Origin: Thermotoga neapolitana DSM 4359
Lineage (GTDB): Bacteria > Thermotogota > Thermotogae > Thermotogales > Thermotogaceae
Assembly (NCBI RefSeq): GCF_000018945.1
Contig: NC_011978.1
Location: 590,729 to 654,728, forward strand
Reading direction: 5' to 3'
DNA length: 64,000 nt
A program made the position numbers and the translations under genes. Each line of letters begins with the position of its first letter. Position 1 is the stretch's first letter. Below the pieces are notes generated by a model, which saw only the letters and a program-made list of their open reading frames with translations, was not told the origin of the DNA and made no database searches. Of this stretch, positions 57,014 through 64,000 are shown piece after piece.

Positions 57014-59016
57014 GCCAGCATCACCACCATCTTTCCAGCGTAGAGCACGATCAGAGACAGCACGTACGCAACCGTCAGGGAGTATCCGATCGAAAAGAGT
57101 GTCCACTTCAGACTGCCCGTCTCGGAGTATATGGTTGCGATCGTTGCAAGGCAGGGAATGTACGCCATCACAAAGACAAGAAAGGCAATGGAGGTGACGG
57201 GATCCATCTCCAGAGAAAGTGCCTCTTTCGCCCCAAGGAGCGTTTCTTCTTCAAAACCGTAAAGCATCGCCATCGTAGAGACGATCACCTCTTTGGCCAC
57301 AGCACCATAGAAGAGGGAGGTCACCACCTTCCAGGAGTATCCAAAGGGTTTGAAAATCCACTCCAGAGACTTCCCTATCATTGCGGAGAAACTCTTCTCA
57401 ACGTCCCCACCTGCCGGGAAATAACTCAGAACCCATATGAGGACTGCCGAAACAAAGATGATCGTTCCGGCTTTTCTCAGAAAATGCTTCCCCCTGTTCC
57501 AGGTGTATATGTAGAGATTTCTGAAGGTGGGCATTCTGTACCTTGGAAGTTCCATTATCAGTGGAGAGGTTCTTCCTCTATAGAACAGCCAGTTTATGAA
57601 GACAGACGAAAGGAGTGTGACGAGGATACTCAGAGAGTAGATCAAAAACAGCATGGCAGCGGAAGATTTGGGGAAGAAAATTCTCAGGATGAGAAGGTAC
57701 ACGGGAAGTCTTGCACTGCAGCTCATGAACGGAGCGATGAGGATCGTAACGAGCCTTTCTTTCGGGTCGTCTATGGATCTGGTGGCCATGATGGAAGGCA
57801 CGTTGCAGCCAAACCCAAGAATGAGTGACATGAATGCCCTCCCGCTCAGTTTGAACTTCTCCATGATCCTGTCCATCACGAAGGCCGCTCTCGGGAGGTA
57901 CCCGCTCTCTTCCAGAAAGCCGAGTGCAAGAAACATCGCAAAGATGTTCGGAACAAACACCAGGACACTTCCCACCCCACCCACAATGCCGTCGGCGATG
58001 AGAGAGGTTATAGCGTTTTCTCCAAAAGTTGCTATCACGAAAGATCCGAGGTGTGAGAAGGCAAGGTCGAGAAGGTCTGCAAAAACCTGTGCTATATCGA
58101 AGGTGAATTTGAACACAAGATACATCAGGGCAAAGAAGAGGGGAAAGGCCAGGAATTTGTGTGTCAGAACGTGGTCTATCGCTTCCGACAGAGACAAAGG
58201 CTTTCCTTTCGCGTTGGAATACGCTTCTTTCACAATACTTTCGATGTACTCTCGCTTTTTCTTTGAGATGAGAAGACGGTAGGCTATTCTCTCTTCCTCA
58301 CTCAATTCTGGAAGTCCAAGTTTCACTCCTTCATTGTAGAACTCCGGATCGCCCGAAAGGTATTTCAAAGCGAAGTACCTTGGGTTCACTCCAATCTTTT
58401 TCCCTCTCAGAACACTTTCGATCTGCGATATTTTCGATTCTACTTTTTCCTCGTACTTTATCACTATCCTGTGAAAAACATCGTTTTCCTCGTGGTACTC
58501 AACGATCCTATCTTTGAGTTTTTCGATTCCCTCACCGGTGACGGCGGAGGTGAAAACCACAGGTACTCCAAGGTGTTTTTGAAGTTCGTACCGATCGATT
58601 TTGATACCAAGTTTTCTGGCTTCATCTATGGCGGTAAGGACAAGGATCACCTTTTTTTCCATCTCGAGGATCTCAAGCAACAGATAGAGACTCTGCTCCG
58701 GGTTGACGGAGTCTGCAACGACCACAACAAGATCCGCGTCGCCTTTCAGGATGTAATCCCGTGCTATCTTCTCATCTATCGAGGAATATCCAAGGGAATA
58801 GGTTCCGGGAAGGTCAACCAGGTTTATTCTATAACCCCTGTGGGTGAAAGAGCCTTCTTTTTTCTCTACAGTCACTCCGGGCCAGTTCGCAACGTACTGT
58901 TTTGTGCCCGTTAGTGCATTGAACAAACTCGTCTTTCCAACGTTTGGACAGCCAGCGAGTGCAACCTTTACGGTGGCAGTTTCACTTTTGCGGGTCAGAC
59001 TCTTCACCGGCATCAT
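57010..59016 (-). CDS. feoB: Ferrous iron transporter FeoB
   Basis: Inner-membrane Fe2+ transporter with an N-terminal G domain. The 668 residues show G1 GCPNVGKTS, G3 DLPGTYS and, at G4, LTAIDEAR, where Thr replaces the usual Asn of NxxD. The helical linker (about 180-270) is followed by two Gate domains with GCNVPSIMATRSI near 405 and FYGAVAKEVIVST near 580. The start has tandem ATG codons (59016, 59013) behind GAGGAGGG; either may be used. It overlaps feoA by 35 bases. Confidence 0.95.
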   Translation of the reverse strand: MMPVKSLTRKSETATVKVALAGCPNVGKTSLFNALTGTKQYVANWPGVTVEKKEGSFTHRGYRINLVDLPGTYSLGYSSIDEKIARDYILKGDADLVVVVADSVNPEQSLYLLLEILEMEKKVILVLTAIDEARKLGIKIDRYELQKHLGVPVVFTSAVTGEGIEKLKDRIVEYHEENDVFHRIVIKYEEKVESKISQIESVLRGKKIGVNPRYFALKYLSGDPEFYNEGVKLGLPELSEEERIAYRLLISKKKREYIESIVKEAYSNAKGKPLSLSEAIDHVLTHKFLAFPLFFALMYLVFKFTFDIAQVFADLLDLAFSHLGSFVIATFGENAITSLIADGIVGGVGSVLVFVPNIFAMFLALGFLEESGYLPRAAFVMDRIMEKFKLSGRAFMSLILGFGCNVPSIMATRSIDDPKERLVTILIAPFMSCSARLPVYLLILRIFFPKSSAAMLFLIYSLSILVTLLSSVFINWLFYRGRTSPLIMELPRYRMPTFRNLYIYTWNRGKHFLRKAGTIIFVSAVLIWVLSYFPAGGDVEKSFSAMIGKSLEWIFKPFGYSWKVVTSLFYGAVAKEVIVSTMAMLYGFEEETLLGAKEALSLEMDPVTSIAFLVFVMAYIPCLATIATIYSETGSLKWTLFSIGYSLTVAYVLSLIVLYAGKMVVMLA

Positions 59017-59446
59017 CGACCCTCCTCACCCAGATCTTCATGGCCTCTCCTCGCCCCAGTGGTATCTCTTTTCCTTCCATGTTGTACCTTCCCCTCAAAA
59101 CCGATATCTTCTTTCCCTTTTCCACTCCAAGGGCTTTCATTCTGGTCAGAAACCTTCTTCCACCTTTCAAATCTGTGATTTCATAGATTCCATCTTCTGC
59201 AAGAAGAAGCGGCAATTCCTCAGACAGCACTTCCACTTCTATGAAATCCGCCTCTTTCTTTCTCAGGGTGATGTTCCTTTCTCCAATTCTGCAAACTATG
59301 GGATCACCGAAGGGTGCCACTCGAACGATCTCTATCTCTTCTTCCGGGATAAAACCCATACCCACGAGTTTCTCATTGAGTTCTCCAGGAATTTCCAGGC
59401 GTTTGATCCTTGCTCGAACACCCGGGATGAGTTTGGAAAGTCTCAT
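58982..59446 (-). CDS. feoA: FeoA protein with two fused FeoA domains
   Basis: A 154-residue protein in which two SH3-like FeoA domains are joined: MRLSKLIPGVRARIKRL...EKLVGMGFIPEEEIEIVRVAPFGDPIV (1-75) and YEITDLKGGRRFLTRMKALGVEKGKKISVL (about 85-150). Single FeoA proteins are about 75-90 residues. FeoA is thought to regulate FeoB through its G domain. The gene is first in the operon behind a Fur-like site. Confidence 0.9.
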   Translation of the reverse strand: MRLSKLIPGVRARIKRLEIPGELNEKLVGMGFIPEEEIEIVRVAPFGDPIVCRIGERNITLRKKEADFIEVEVLSEELPLLLAEDGIYEITDLKGGRRFLTRMKALGVEKGKKISVLRGRYNMEGKEIPLGRGEAMKIWVRRVDDAGEESDPQK

Positions 59447-59461
59447 CGACCTTCCTCCTTT

Positions 59462-59521
59462 TTGAGAATCATTCTCAACAATCTCGGAATAATTATATCA
59501 TCAAATTTCCAGTATCTTCAA
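59462..59521 (-). promoter_or_regulatory. feo promoter with Fur-like palindrome
   Basis: On the minus strand TTGAAG (59521-59516) and TATAAT (59497-59492) are 18 bases apart. Thirteen bases further, TTGAGAATGATTCTCAA (59478-59462) is an exact inverted repeat around one central base, similar to the Fur box core (TGATAATNATTATCA). It lies between the transcription start and the SD AGGAGG, so binding of Fur with iron would block transcription. Confidence 0.8.
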
Positions 59522-59544
59522 TATATGCGTTTCTTATATAATGC

Positions 59545-60585
59545 CTATCGCAGGAAATTTCTGACAAGTTTTATGGCATCGTGGGGACACACTTCGTGAC
59601 AGACGTAGCACCTTATGCATTTTTGATAATCAATCCTCTGGGAGGAGATGTCTATCGCCGAGGCGGGGCATCTCTCTTCGCACAGGCGACACTTCACACA
59701 TTTTCCTGTGTCTATTCTGGGATACTTTACAAAGAATCTCGAAAAAGTTCTTGAAAGTCTGTCGAGCGTGGAAACGGTGGAAGGAAGTTCTATGGAAGCC
59801 TGAAAGTGGCCGACTGTTTCGTAATCAGGCACCAGTTTCCTCTTTCTTGAGTGTTTCACCGTGTAAACGAAGTGATCTACTCCCAGTGCCCTACAAACAG
59901 CCTCATCGAGTGCAAAGGCATTTCTTGAGACACCTACAACACCGAAGAATCTCTTTTTTCCGTTTGTGGGCCCGTTTCCTTCCATACCTTCAACCCCATC
60001 GAGGATCGTAAGAATCGGTGAAACGATGCGGTGAATGTCTATCAGAAGGTTTGCAAAGTCGTCGTAGTTCTTTGCCCTCATATGCCAGGAAGACTTCTCA
60101 AGTCCCACCACGCATCCGAAGGTGTTTTTCACACCAAGCGTCATCACCATCTGGGAATGGGTCTTAAGCTTTGGAAGGTTGACAACTTTGTCCGCTTCCA
60201 GCACTTTTCTTGAGATCTTTATCTTCTGGAATATCTCACCGTTCACTTCCACAGGATCGTCCAGAGGAACGCATGGAACCTTCAGTTCTGTGCAGACATC
60301 CTCAACACCTGTGACCCTGACCACCCTTTTGAAACTGCTGAAGGCGGGGCTGTCTCCCACGAAGGGCTTTGTTCCAAGATCGATCAGAAACTCAAGCACA
60401 CCTTTTAGAATGAGAGGATGTGTTGTGACGGCTTCTTCTGGTCTTCTTGCAGAGATGAGATTCGGCTTGACAAGCACGCGATCTCCTGGAGAAAAAAGGT
60501 CTGAGAAGTGCTCGCTCAGAAATTTTTTGAGTTTCGAGTATGCATCTTCGTAGTTTTCTGCTCTCAGGAACCAGACCTTTTCCAG
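59545..60585 (-). CDS. DUF362 / ferredoxin-fusion protein, probable CTG start
   Basis: A DUF362 domain (VLVKPNLISARRPEEAVTTHP; LKTHSQMVMTLGVKNTFG; LDGVEGMEGNGP) is followed by two 4Fe-4S motifs (CVKCRLCEERCPASAID and CIRCYVCHEVCPHDAIK) at the C-terminus. A GTG at 60477 would give 310 residues but cut into the first strand. The upstream frame encodes a sensible N-terminus (VWFLRAENYEDAYSKLKKFL) and has no ATG, GTG or TTG. A CTG at 60585 lies seven bases after GGGAGGG and gives 346 residues. The function of DUF362 is unknown; a redox role is suggested by the clusters. Confidence 0.8.
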   Translation of the reverse strand: MEKVWFLRAENYEDAYSKLKKFLSEHFSDLFSPGDRVLVKPNLISARRPEEAVTTHPLILKGVLEFLIDLGTKPFVGDSPAFSSFKRVVRVTGVEDVCTELKVPCVPLDDPVEVNGEIFQKIKISRKVLEADKVVNLPKLKTHSQMVMTLGVKNTFGCVVGLEKSSWHMRAKNYDDFANLLIDIHRIVSPILTILDGVEGMEGNGPTNGKKRFFGVVGVSRNAFALDEAVCRALGVDHFVYTVKHSRKRKLVPDYETVGHFQASIELPSTVSTLDRLSRTFSRFFVKYPRIDTGKCVKCRLCEERCPASAIDISSQRIDYQKCIRCYVCHEVCPHDAIKLVRNFLR

Positions 60586-60782
60586 AGAATTTCCCTCCCG
60601 TCTCTTATGCTCTCAATTCCCGGTGGAATATTCAGACTTTCTTCCTTCAAGATCTCTTTAATGAGATCCCTGGGCAGAGCCGTCTCTATCCATATCTCGG
60701 AGATGTCCACATCCTTCAAATCCCGAACGGCTATTCTCTGTAGAGCCTTTTCAATACCTTTTATATATTTTTCTTTGTCCAA
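60564..60782 (-). CDS. Small conserved-looking protein of unknown function
   Basis: A 72-residue soluble protein (MDKEKYIKGIEKALQRIAVRDLKDVDISEIWIETALPRDL...) with no known motif. The TTG start at 60782 lies in a CAGGTGATGGGG context. Its 3' end overlaps the proposed start of the DUF362 gene by 22 bases, so translation may be coupled. It reads as a real gene because the amino-acid composition is typical of the neighbours, but support is modest. Confidence 0.6.
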   Translation of the reverse strand: MDKEKYIKGIEKALQRIAVRDLKDVDISEIWIETALPRDLIKEILKEESLNIPPGIESIRDGREILWKRSGS

Positions 60783-60806
60783 ACCCCATCACCTGCCCAA
60801 AACAAA

Positions 60807-60822
60807 GGGGGCAAACGCCCCC
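60807..60822 (-). terminator. Terminator of the outer-membrane protein gene
   Basis: GGGGGC (60807-60812) pairs with GCCCCC (60817-60822) around AAAC. On the minus strand the stem is followed by TTTGTTTTG. It ends the outer-membrane protein transcript before the small gene; the 25 bases to the next start hold no clear promoter. Confidence 0.8.
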
Positions 60823-60847
60823 ATATTTTCTCCGTGTTGAATGTGTA

Positions 60848-61402
60848 TCAGAAGTTGATCTCGAAGTTGGCTCCCACAGGAACGGCTATGACACTGTTTT
60901 TACCATAGATCCTCATCTCAACACCGGCACCGAACCCTACAATGAAGTCCTCAAAGTACCTTGTGTAGTTCGCTCCTGCTCCAAAAACCCATCCGACTCT
61001 GTCAAAGGCAATTTTTTCCATTGGCCAGCTGGCACCACCGAATCCTCTTATGACGATCTTGGACTCCCTGTCGAGTTCAACGGAGTACTTTAAGACAGCG
61101 AAGAGATCAAGGGCGTTTTGGCTGGGTGTACCATCTGTCGAAATAAGAGGAGATGCTTCAGAGTTAAGAAGCCAGGCAAAGCCAAGGCCAAGCCCCAGAT
61201 CCAGATTTTCTGCTACAGGATAAGTGAGGTCCAATCCAAAGTCCAGATAATTAGCGGCTGTAGCCTCAACGGTCGTTGGTGTGGAAGAAACGTTAACAGC
61301 GAAGTTATAATTTCCAAAAACCGTGACCTTCAGGTCCTCCATTGAGAAGGCGAACAACCCTGCTGCAACCACTGCCAGAAGAAACACAAGAAACTTTTTC
61401 AT
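60848..61402 (-). CDS. Outer-membrane (toga) beta-barrel protein
   Basis: A 184-residue protein with a signal peptide (MKKFLVFLLAVVAAGLFAFS) and alternating hydrophobic strands (YLDFGLDLTYPVAENLDLGLGLGFAW; IVGFGAGVEMRIYG; VIAVPVGANFEINF). The terminal phenylalanine fits outer-membrane insertion. The size would suit an eight-stranded barrel. It has its own promoter and terminator, suggesting an abundant surface protein. The function is unknown. Confidence 0.8.
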   Translation of the reverse strand: MKKFLVFLLAVVAAGLFAFSMEDLKVTVFGNYNFAVNVSSTPTTVEATAANYLDFGLDLTYPVAENLDLGLGLGFAWLLNSEASPLISTDGTPSQNALDLFAVLKYSVELDRESKIVIRGFGGASWPMEKIAFDRVGWVFGAGANYTRYFEDFIVGFGAGVEMRIYGKNSVIAVPVGANFEINF

Positions 61403-61434
61403 GCTGTCTCCCTCCCTGTAATAGATTTTTCACG

Positions 61435-61469
61435 TTCAATTATAGCACACGAAAGTGGTAAAATATCAA
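61435..61469. promoter_or_regulatory. Overlapping divergent promoters
   Basis: Plus strand: TTCAAT (61435-61440), 18 bases, TAAAAT (61459-61464), for the ABC exporter. Minus strand: TTGATA (61469-61464), 19 bases, TATAAT (61444-61439), for the beta-barrel gene. The boxes interleave, so the two RNA polymerases would compete. Confidence 0.6.
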
Positions 61470-61485
61470 GTCAGAGGTGGTGAGT

Positions 61486-63225
61486 TTGAGTCCGGAGAAA
61501 TTTCTGCTGAGATACGCAGGAAAATACTGGTACCTTTTTCTTGTGGGAACCGTTCTGTCGCTTGCCCTCACAGTACTGGAGATTCTTCCACCCCGTCTCA
61601 TGAAAACGGCGATCGACACCTTCCTGACTGGAAAGGGTCTGACGATCACCGAGCGTTTCCAGGGAATTGTTACGACCGCTTTCATCATACTGGGAATAAG
61701 AGGGCTTTCCTTTCTCTTTGGCTTCGCCAGCACTTACGTAACAGGATACGCCGGAGCAAAGATCGTACTTCTTATGAGAAGGGATGTATTTTCCCACGTT
61801 GTTTCTCTTCCCTACTCTTTCTTCACGAAGATACCTTCCGGTGTAGTCACCACCAGAATCGTCAACGACACTCAGAACATCCAGGAGTTTTTCTCCTCTG
61901 TCGTCACGAGCGTGATCATGGATGTTCTTCTACTCGGGGCTGTGGTTTTTTCTCTCGTTCAGATCAGCAAGGAGCTTTTTGGTCACGTTTACTACCTTCT
62001 TCCGATTATAGCCATCTCGATACTACTTTTCAGATACTTCGATAGAAGGGCTTACAGAAAAGTCAGAACCAACCTTGCCCGTCTCAACGCCTTTCTGGCA
62101 GAACACATAGCGGGTGTGAACATCATAAAGATCCTGAATCTCGAAAAACACAAAGAAGAAGAGTTCTCTCACGTTTCGGAGGCTTATTACAGGTCCCTGA
62201 TGGAGCAGCTCTATGTCTTTGGAATCTTCAGGCCTCTCATGGACTTCCTCTATTTTCTAGGAGTCAGTCTGGTCATATGGTACGGTGCCAGATACATCGC
62301 AGATCGCACCCTGGGTTTTGGGGCCCTTTATGCTTTCGTTTCTTACCTTGACATGTTCTTCAGGCCGCTCAGGGATCTCTCTGAAAAGTACGATATAATA
62401 CAGAATTCCATGGCATCCTCTGAAAAGATTCTGAACCTTCTAAAAGAGGAGAAGGAAACGGTGGGAGATCCGAATGGTCCCGGCCAGATTTCAAAAGGAC
62501 TTCTTCGTTTTGAAAAGGTCTGGTTCTCCTACGATGGTGAAAACTGGGTCTTGAAAGACGTTGATCTGGAGTTCCATCCTGGAAAGCTCTACGCCATTGT
62601 TGGAGAAACGGGTGCAGGAAAGTCCACTCTGATGAGTTTGATAAACGGCCTCTACATTCCTCAGAAGGGAAGGATACTCATCGATGAAATACCCTTGCTT
62701 GCGTACAATCTGAAAGTTGCCAGAAGGCAAATTGCTGCAGTTCCTCAGGATGTGATGCTTTTCAGTGGAACGATACTGGATAACATCAGGCTTTTCGACG
62801 AGAGAATACCGGAAAAAGAGGTCCTAAGAGCCCTGGAAAGGGTGCACGCAATGGATATAATCGAAAGGCTACCGGGAGGAATTCACTACGAGATCGTGGA
62901 GAGGGGAACCACTCTATCGGCTGGAGAAAGACAGCTCATAGCTCTCGCACGGGCGGTGCTGTTCGACGCGAAGATCTTCATCCTGGACGAAGCCACAAGC
63001 AACGTGGACGTGATAACGGAGATGAAGATACAGGAATCCCTGAGAGAACTCTCAAAAGAAAGAACGGTGATAATGATAGCCCACAGGCTTTCAACTGTAA
63101 GGGACGCAGACGAGATAGTGGTGATTCATAATGGCAGAGTAGTGGAAAAAGGAACTCACTCCGAACTGCTCGGAAGAAAAGGTGTGTATTACAGGCTCTA
63201 TCGGATCCAGTTTGAAAACGTCTGA
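61486..63225 (+). CDS. ABC exporter, fused permease-ATPase (MsbA/MDR type)
   Basis: A 579-residue half-transporter. The ABC membrane domain (about 1-310) has six helices; the ATPase domain has Walker A GETGAGKST, signature LSAGERQLI (a variant of LSGGQ), Walker B IFILDEATSNVD and switch IAHRLS. It should act as a dimer to export lipids or drugs. A TTG at 61486 after GAGGTGGTGAG is preferred; a GTG at 61477 lies within the SD. No second half-transporter is seen next to it. Confidence 0.9.
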   Translation: MSPEKFLLRYAGKYWYLFLVGTVLSLALTVLEILPPRLMKTAIDTFLTGKGLTITERFQGIVTTAFIILGIRGLSFLFGFASTYVTGYAGAKIVLLMRRDVFSHVVSLPYSFFTKIPSGVVTTRIVNDTQNIQEFFSSVVTSVIMDVLLLGAVVFSLVQISKELFGHVYYLLPIIAISILLFRYFDRRAYRKVRTNLARLNAFLAEHIAGVNIIKILNLEKHKEEEFSHVSEAYYRSLMEQLYVFGIFRPLMDFLYFLGVSLVIWYGARYIADRTLGFGALYAFVSYLDMFFRPLRDLSEKYDIIQNSMASSEKILNLLKEEKETVGDPNGPGQISKGLLRFEKVWFSYDGENWVLKDVDLEFHPGKLYAIVGETGAGKSTLMSLINGLYIPQKGRILIDEIPLLAYNLKVARRQIAAVPQDVMLFSGTILDNIRLFDERIPEKEVLRALERVHAMDIIERLPGGIHYEIVERGTTLSAGERQLIALARAVLFDAKIFILDEATSNVDVITEMKIQESLRELSKERTVIMIAHRLSTVRDADEIVVIHNGRVVEKGTHSELLGRKGVYYRLYRIQFENV

Positions 63226-63238
63226 GGAGGGAAACAAA

Positions 63239-64000
63239 ATGGAAAGAGCAGACAGGGCGATGGAACTGGCTATGAAAAAAGGAGCGGATGCCTTTCTGAT
63301 CGTGAACGTCGAAAACTCCTCGAGGGCTTCTTCAATATACTTTTCTGGTTTCACAGGGTCCTTCTCTATCATCCTGATCTCTGAAAGCGCAAGACTCCTC
63401 ATCACCGATCCGAGGTACACCAGCCAGGCCAAGCAGGAAACTGATTTTGAAGTCCGGGAGGTAAAAGACGGTGATTTCATCGGAGTTTTGAAAAACGTGG
63501 TGAAGGATCTCAACATAAAGGTGATCGCCCTTGAGGAAGAAAGGCTTTCTCTTTCCATGTTCAGAAAGATCTCAACCGCTCTCGGAAAGAGAAAGTTCAT
63601 TGGTTTTGATGACGAGGTGAAGAGCCTGAGAATGATCAAAGACGAAAAAGAGATCGAAAAAATCAAGCAAGCGATAGAGATATCTGAGAGGGCCTTCCTT
63701 GAGACGATCCAGCAGATAAGAGCAGGAACGACGGAAAAGGAAATAGCCGCTCTTCTTGAGTACACGATGAAGAAAGAAGGGGCGGAGAAAACGGCGTTTG
63801 ACTCCATCGTGGCTTCCGGGTGGCGTTCCGCTCTGCCTCACGGAAAACCAACTGAAAAGGTCGTTGAAAGAGGAGACGTGATCGTCATCGACTTTGGAGC
63901 AGTTTACGAGAACTACTGTGCTGATATCACGCGTGTCGTCTGCATAGGCGAACCTTCTGATCGAGTGAAAGAGATACACGGAATCGTTCTCGAGGCTCAG
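63239..64000 (+). CDS. Xaa-Pro aminopeptidase (M24B), 3'-truncated by window edge
   Basis: Removes N-terminal residues preceding proline. The frame runs open to the end of the window (254 codons) from the ATG at 63239, which follows GAGGAGGG. The N-terminal creatinase-like domain (about 1-115) precedes the pita-bread domain with KTAFDSIVASGWRSALPHGKPT and the first two metal aspartates (VIDFGAVYENYCADITR). The remaining metal ligands lie outside the window. The start is 13 bases after the exporter stop. Confidence 0.92.
   Translation, partial: MERADRAMELAMKKGADAFLIVNVENSSRASSIYFSGFTGSFSIILISESARLLITDPRYTSQAKQETDFEVREVKDGDFIGVLKNVVKDLNIKVIALEEERLSLSMFRKISTALGKRKFIGFDDEVKSLRMIKDEKEIEKIKQAIEISERAFLETIQQIRAGTTEKEIAALLEYTMKKEGAEKTAFDSIVASGWRSALPHGKPTEKVVERGDVIVIDFGAVYENYCADITRVVCIGEPSDRVKEIHGIVLEAQ

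Noticed and set aside
59545..60477. DUF362 gene starting at GTG 60477 as its natural start
   Set aside because: This start would cut the first beta strand, and a good N-terminal sequence lies upstream in frame; the longer form is preferred with noted doubt.

Overview
The window looks like chromosomal DNA of a hyperthermophilic Thermotoga. The basis is protein-level recognition from memory, not a search. Gene order follows what I remember of Thermotoga maritima from ligA (TM0100) down to about TM0042. The N-termini of XynA and XynB read like the published T. neapolitana xylanases, so a T. neapolitana-like strain is my best guess. Genes are tightly packed, with many 4-bp stop/start overlaps, strong purine-rich Shine-Dalgarno (SD) sequences and frequent GTG/TTG starts. 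Many longest-ORF starts are a GTG that is really part of the SD (GAGGTG); I moved those starts downstream.

Layout. 1-5756 (+): housekeeping genes (5'-truncated ligA, an unknown gene, obg, nadD, dus, a ferritin-like gene). 5758-13577 (+): a type IV pilus / type II secretion assembly cluster (pilC, a leaderless pseudopilin, pilM/N/O/P-like genes and a giant secretin). 13574-15809: a MEMO-family gene (+) converging on murJ (-). 15826-20554 (+): a flagellar hook-filament junction operon (flgM, flgN, flgK, flgL, fliW) behind a probable sigma-28 promoter. 20570-23430 (+): a cobalamin riboswitch and a btuF-btuC-btuD importer. 23413-33577 (-): a xylan-utilisation operon (binding protein, two permeases, two ATPases, GH26 enzyme, GH3 xylosidase/glucosidase, CE7 acetyl esterase). 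33797-41923: xynB (+), the hexuronate pathway (uxuA, uxuB, kdgK, kdgA, IclR regulator on -; uxaC on +) and a small membrane protein. 41976-45143 (-): the large anchored xylanase xynA. 45394-46714: an IS200/IS605-type TnpB element. 46791-54983 (+): a second xylo-oligosaccharide importer operon and aguA. 54984-59446 (-): a lipoprotein, an esterase, a small membrane protein and feoB/feoA behind a Fur-like operator. 59545-61402 (-): a DUF362-ferredoxin protein, a small gene and an outer-membrane beta-barrel. 61486-64000 (+): an ABC exporter and a 3'-truncated M24 aminopeptidase.

How the genes work together. The middle 31 kb is a nearly complete glucuronoxylan pathway. Surface-anchored XynA and XynB cut the backbone. 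Two oligopeptide-type ABC importers bring in oligosaccharides. AguA, the GH3 enzyme and the CE7 esterase trim them in the cytoplasm. UxaC, UxuB, UxuA, KdgK and KdgA convert the released glucuronate to pyruvate and glyceraldehyde-3-phosphate. A GH26 enzyme resembling beta-1,3-xylanases lies inside the operon and may extend the range to algal xylan. A lipoprotein with a domain like the XynA CBM22 modules sits next to aguA.

Most notable points: a single-base frameshift in kdgA; a TnpB whose RuvC-II glutamate is replaced while another acidic residue lies just before the zinc finger, followed by a hairpin-rich omegaRNA-like 3' end; a secretin with about a dozen tandem ring-domain repeats; a pseudopilin with no leader peptide; three GATAATC repeats spaced exactly 10 bp apart between xynA and the insertion element; and a DUF362 gene that appears to lack any ATG/GTG/TTG start. 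I saw no rRNA, tRNA or CRISPR array.
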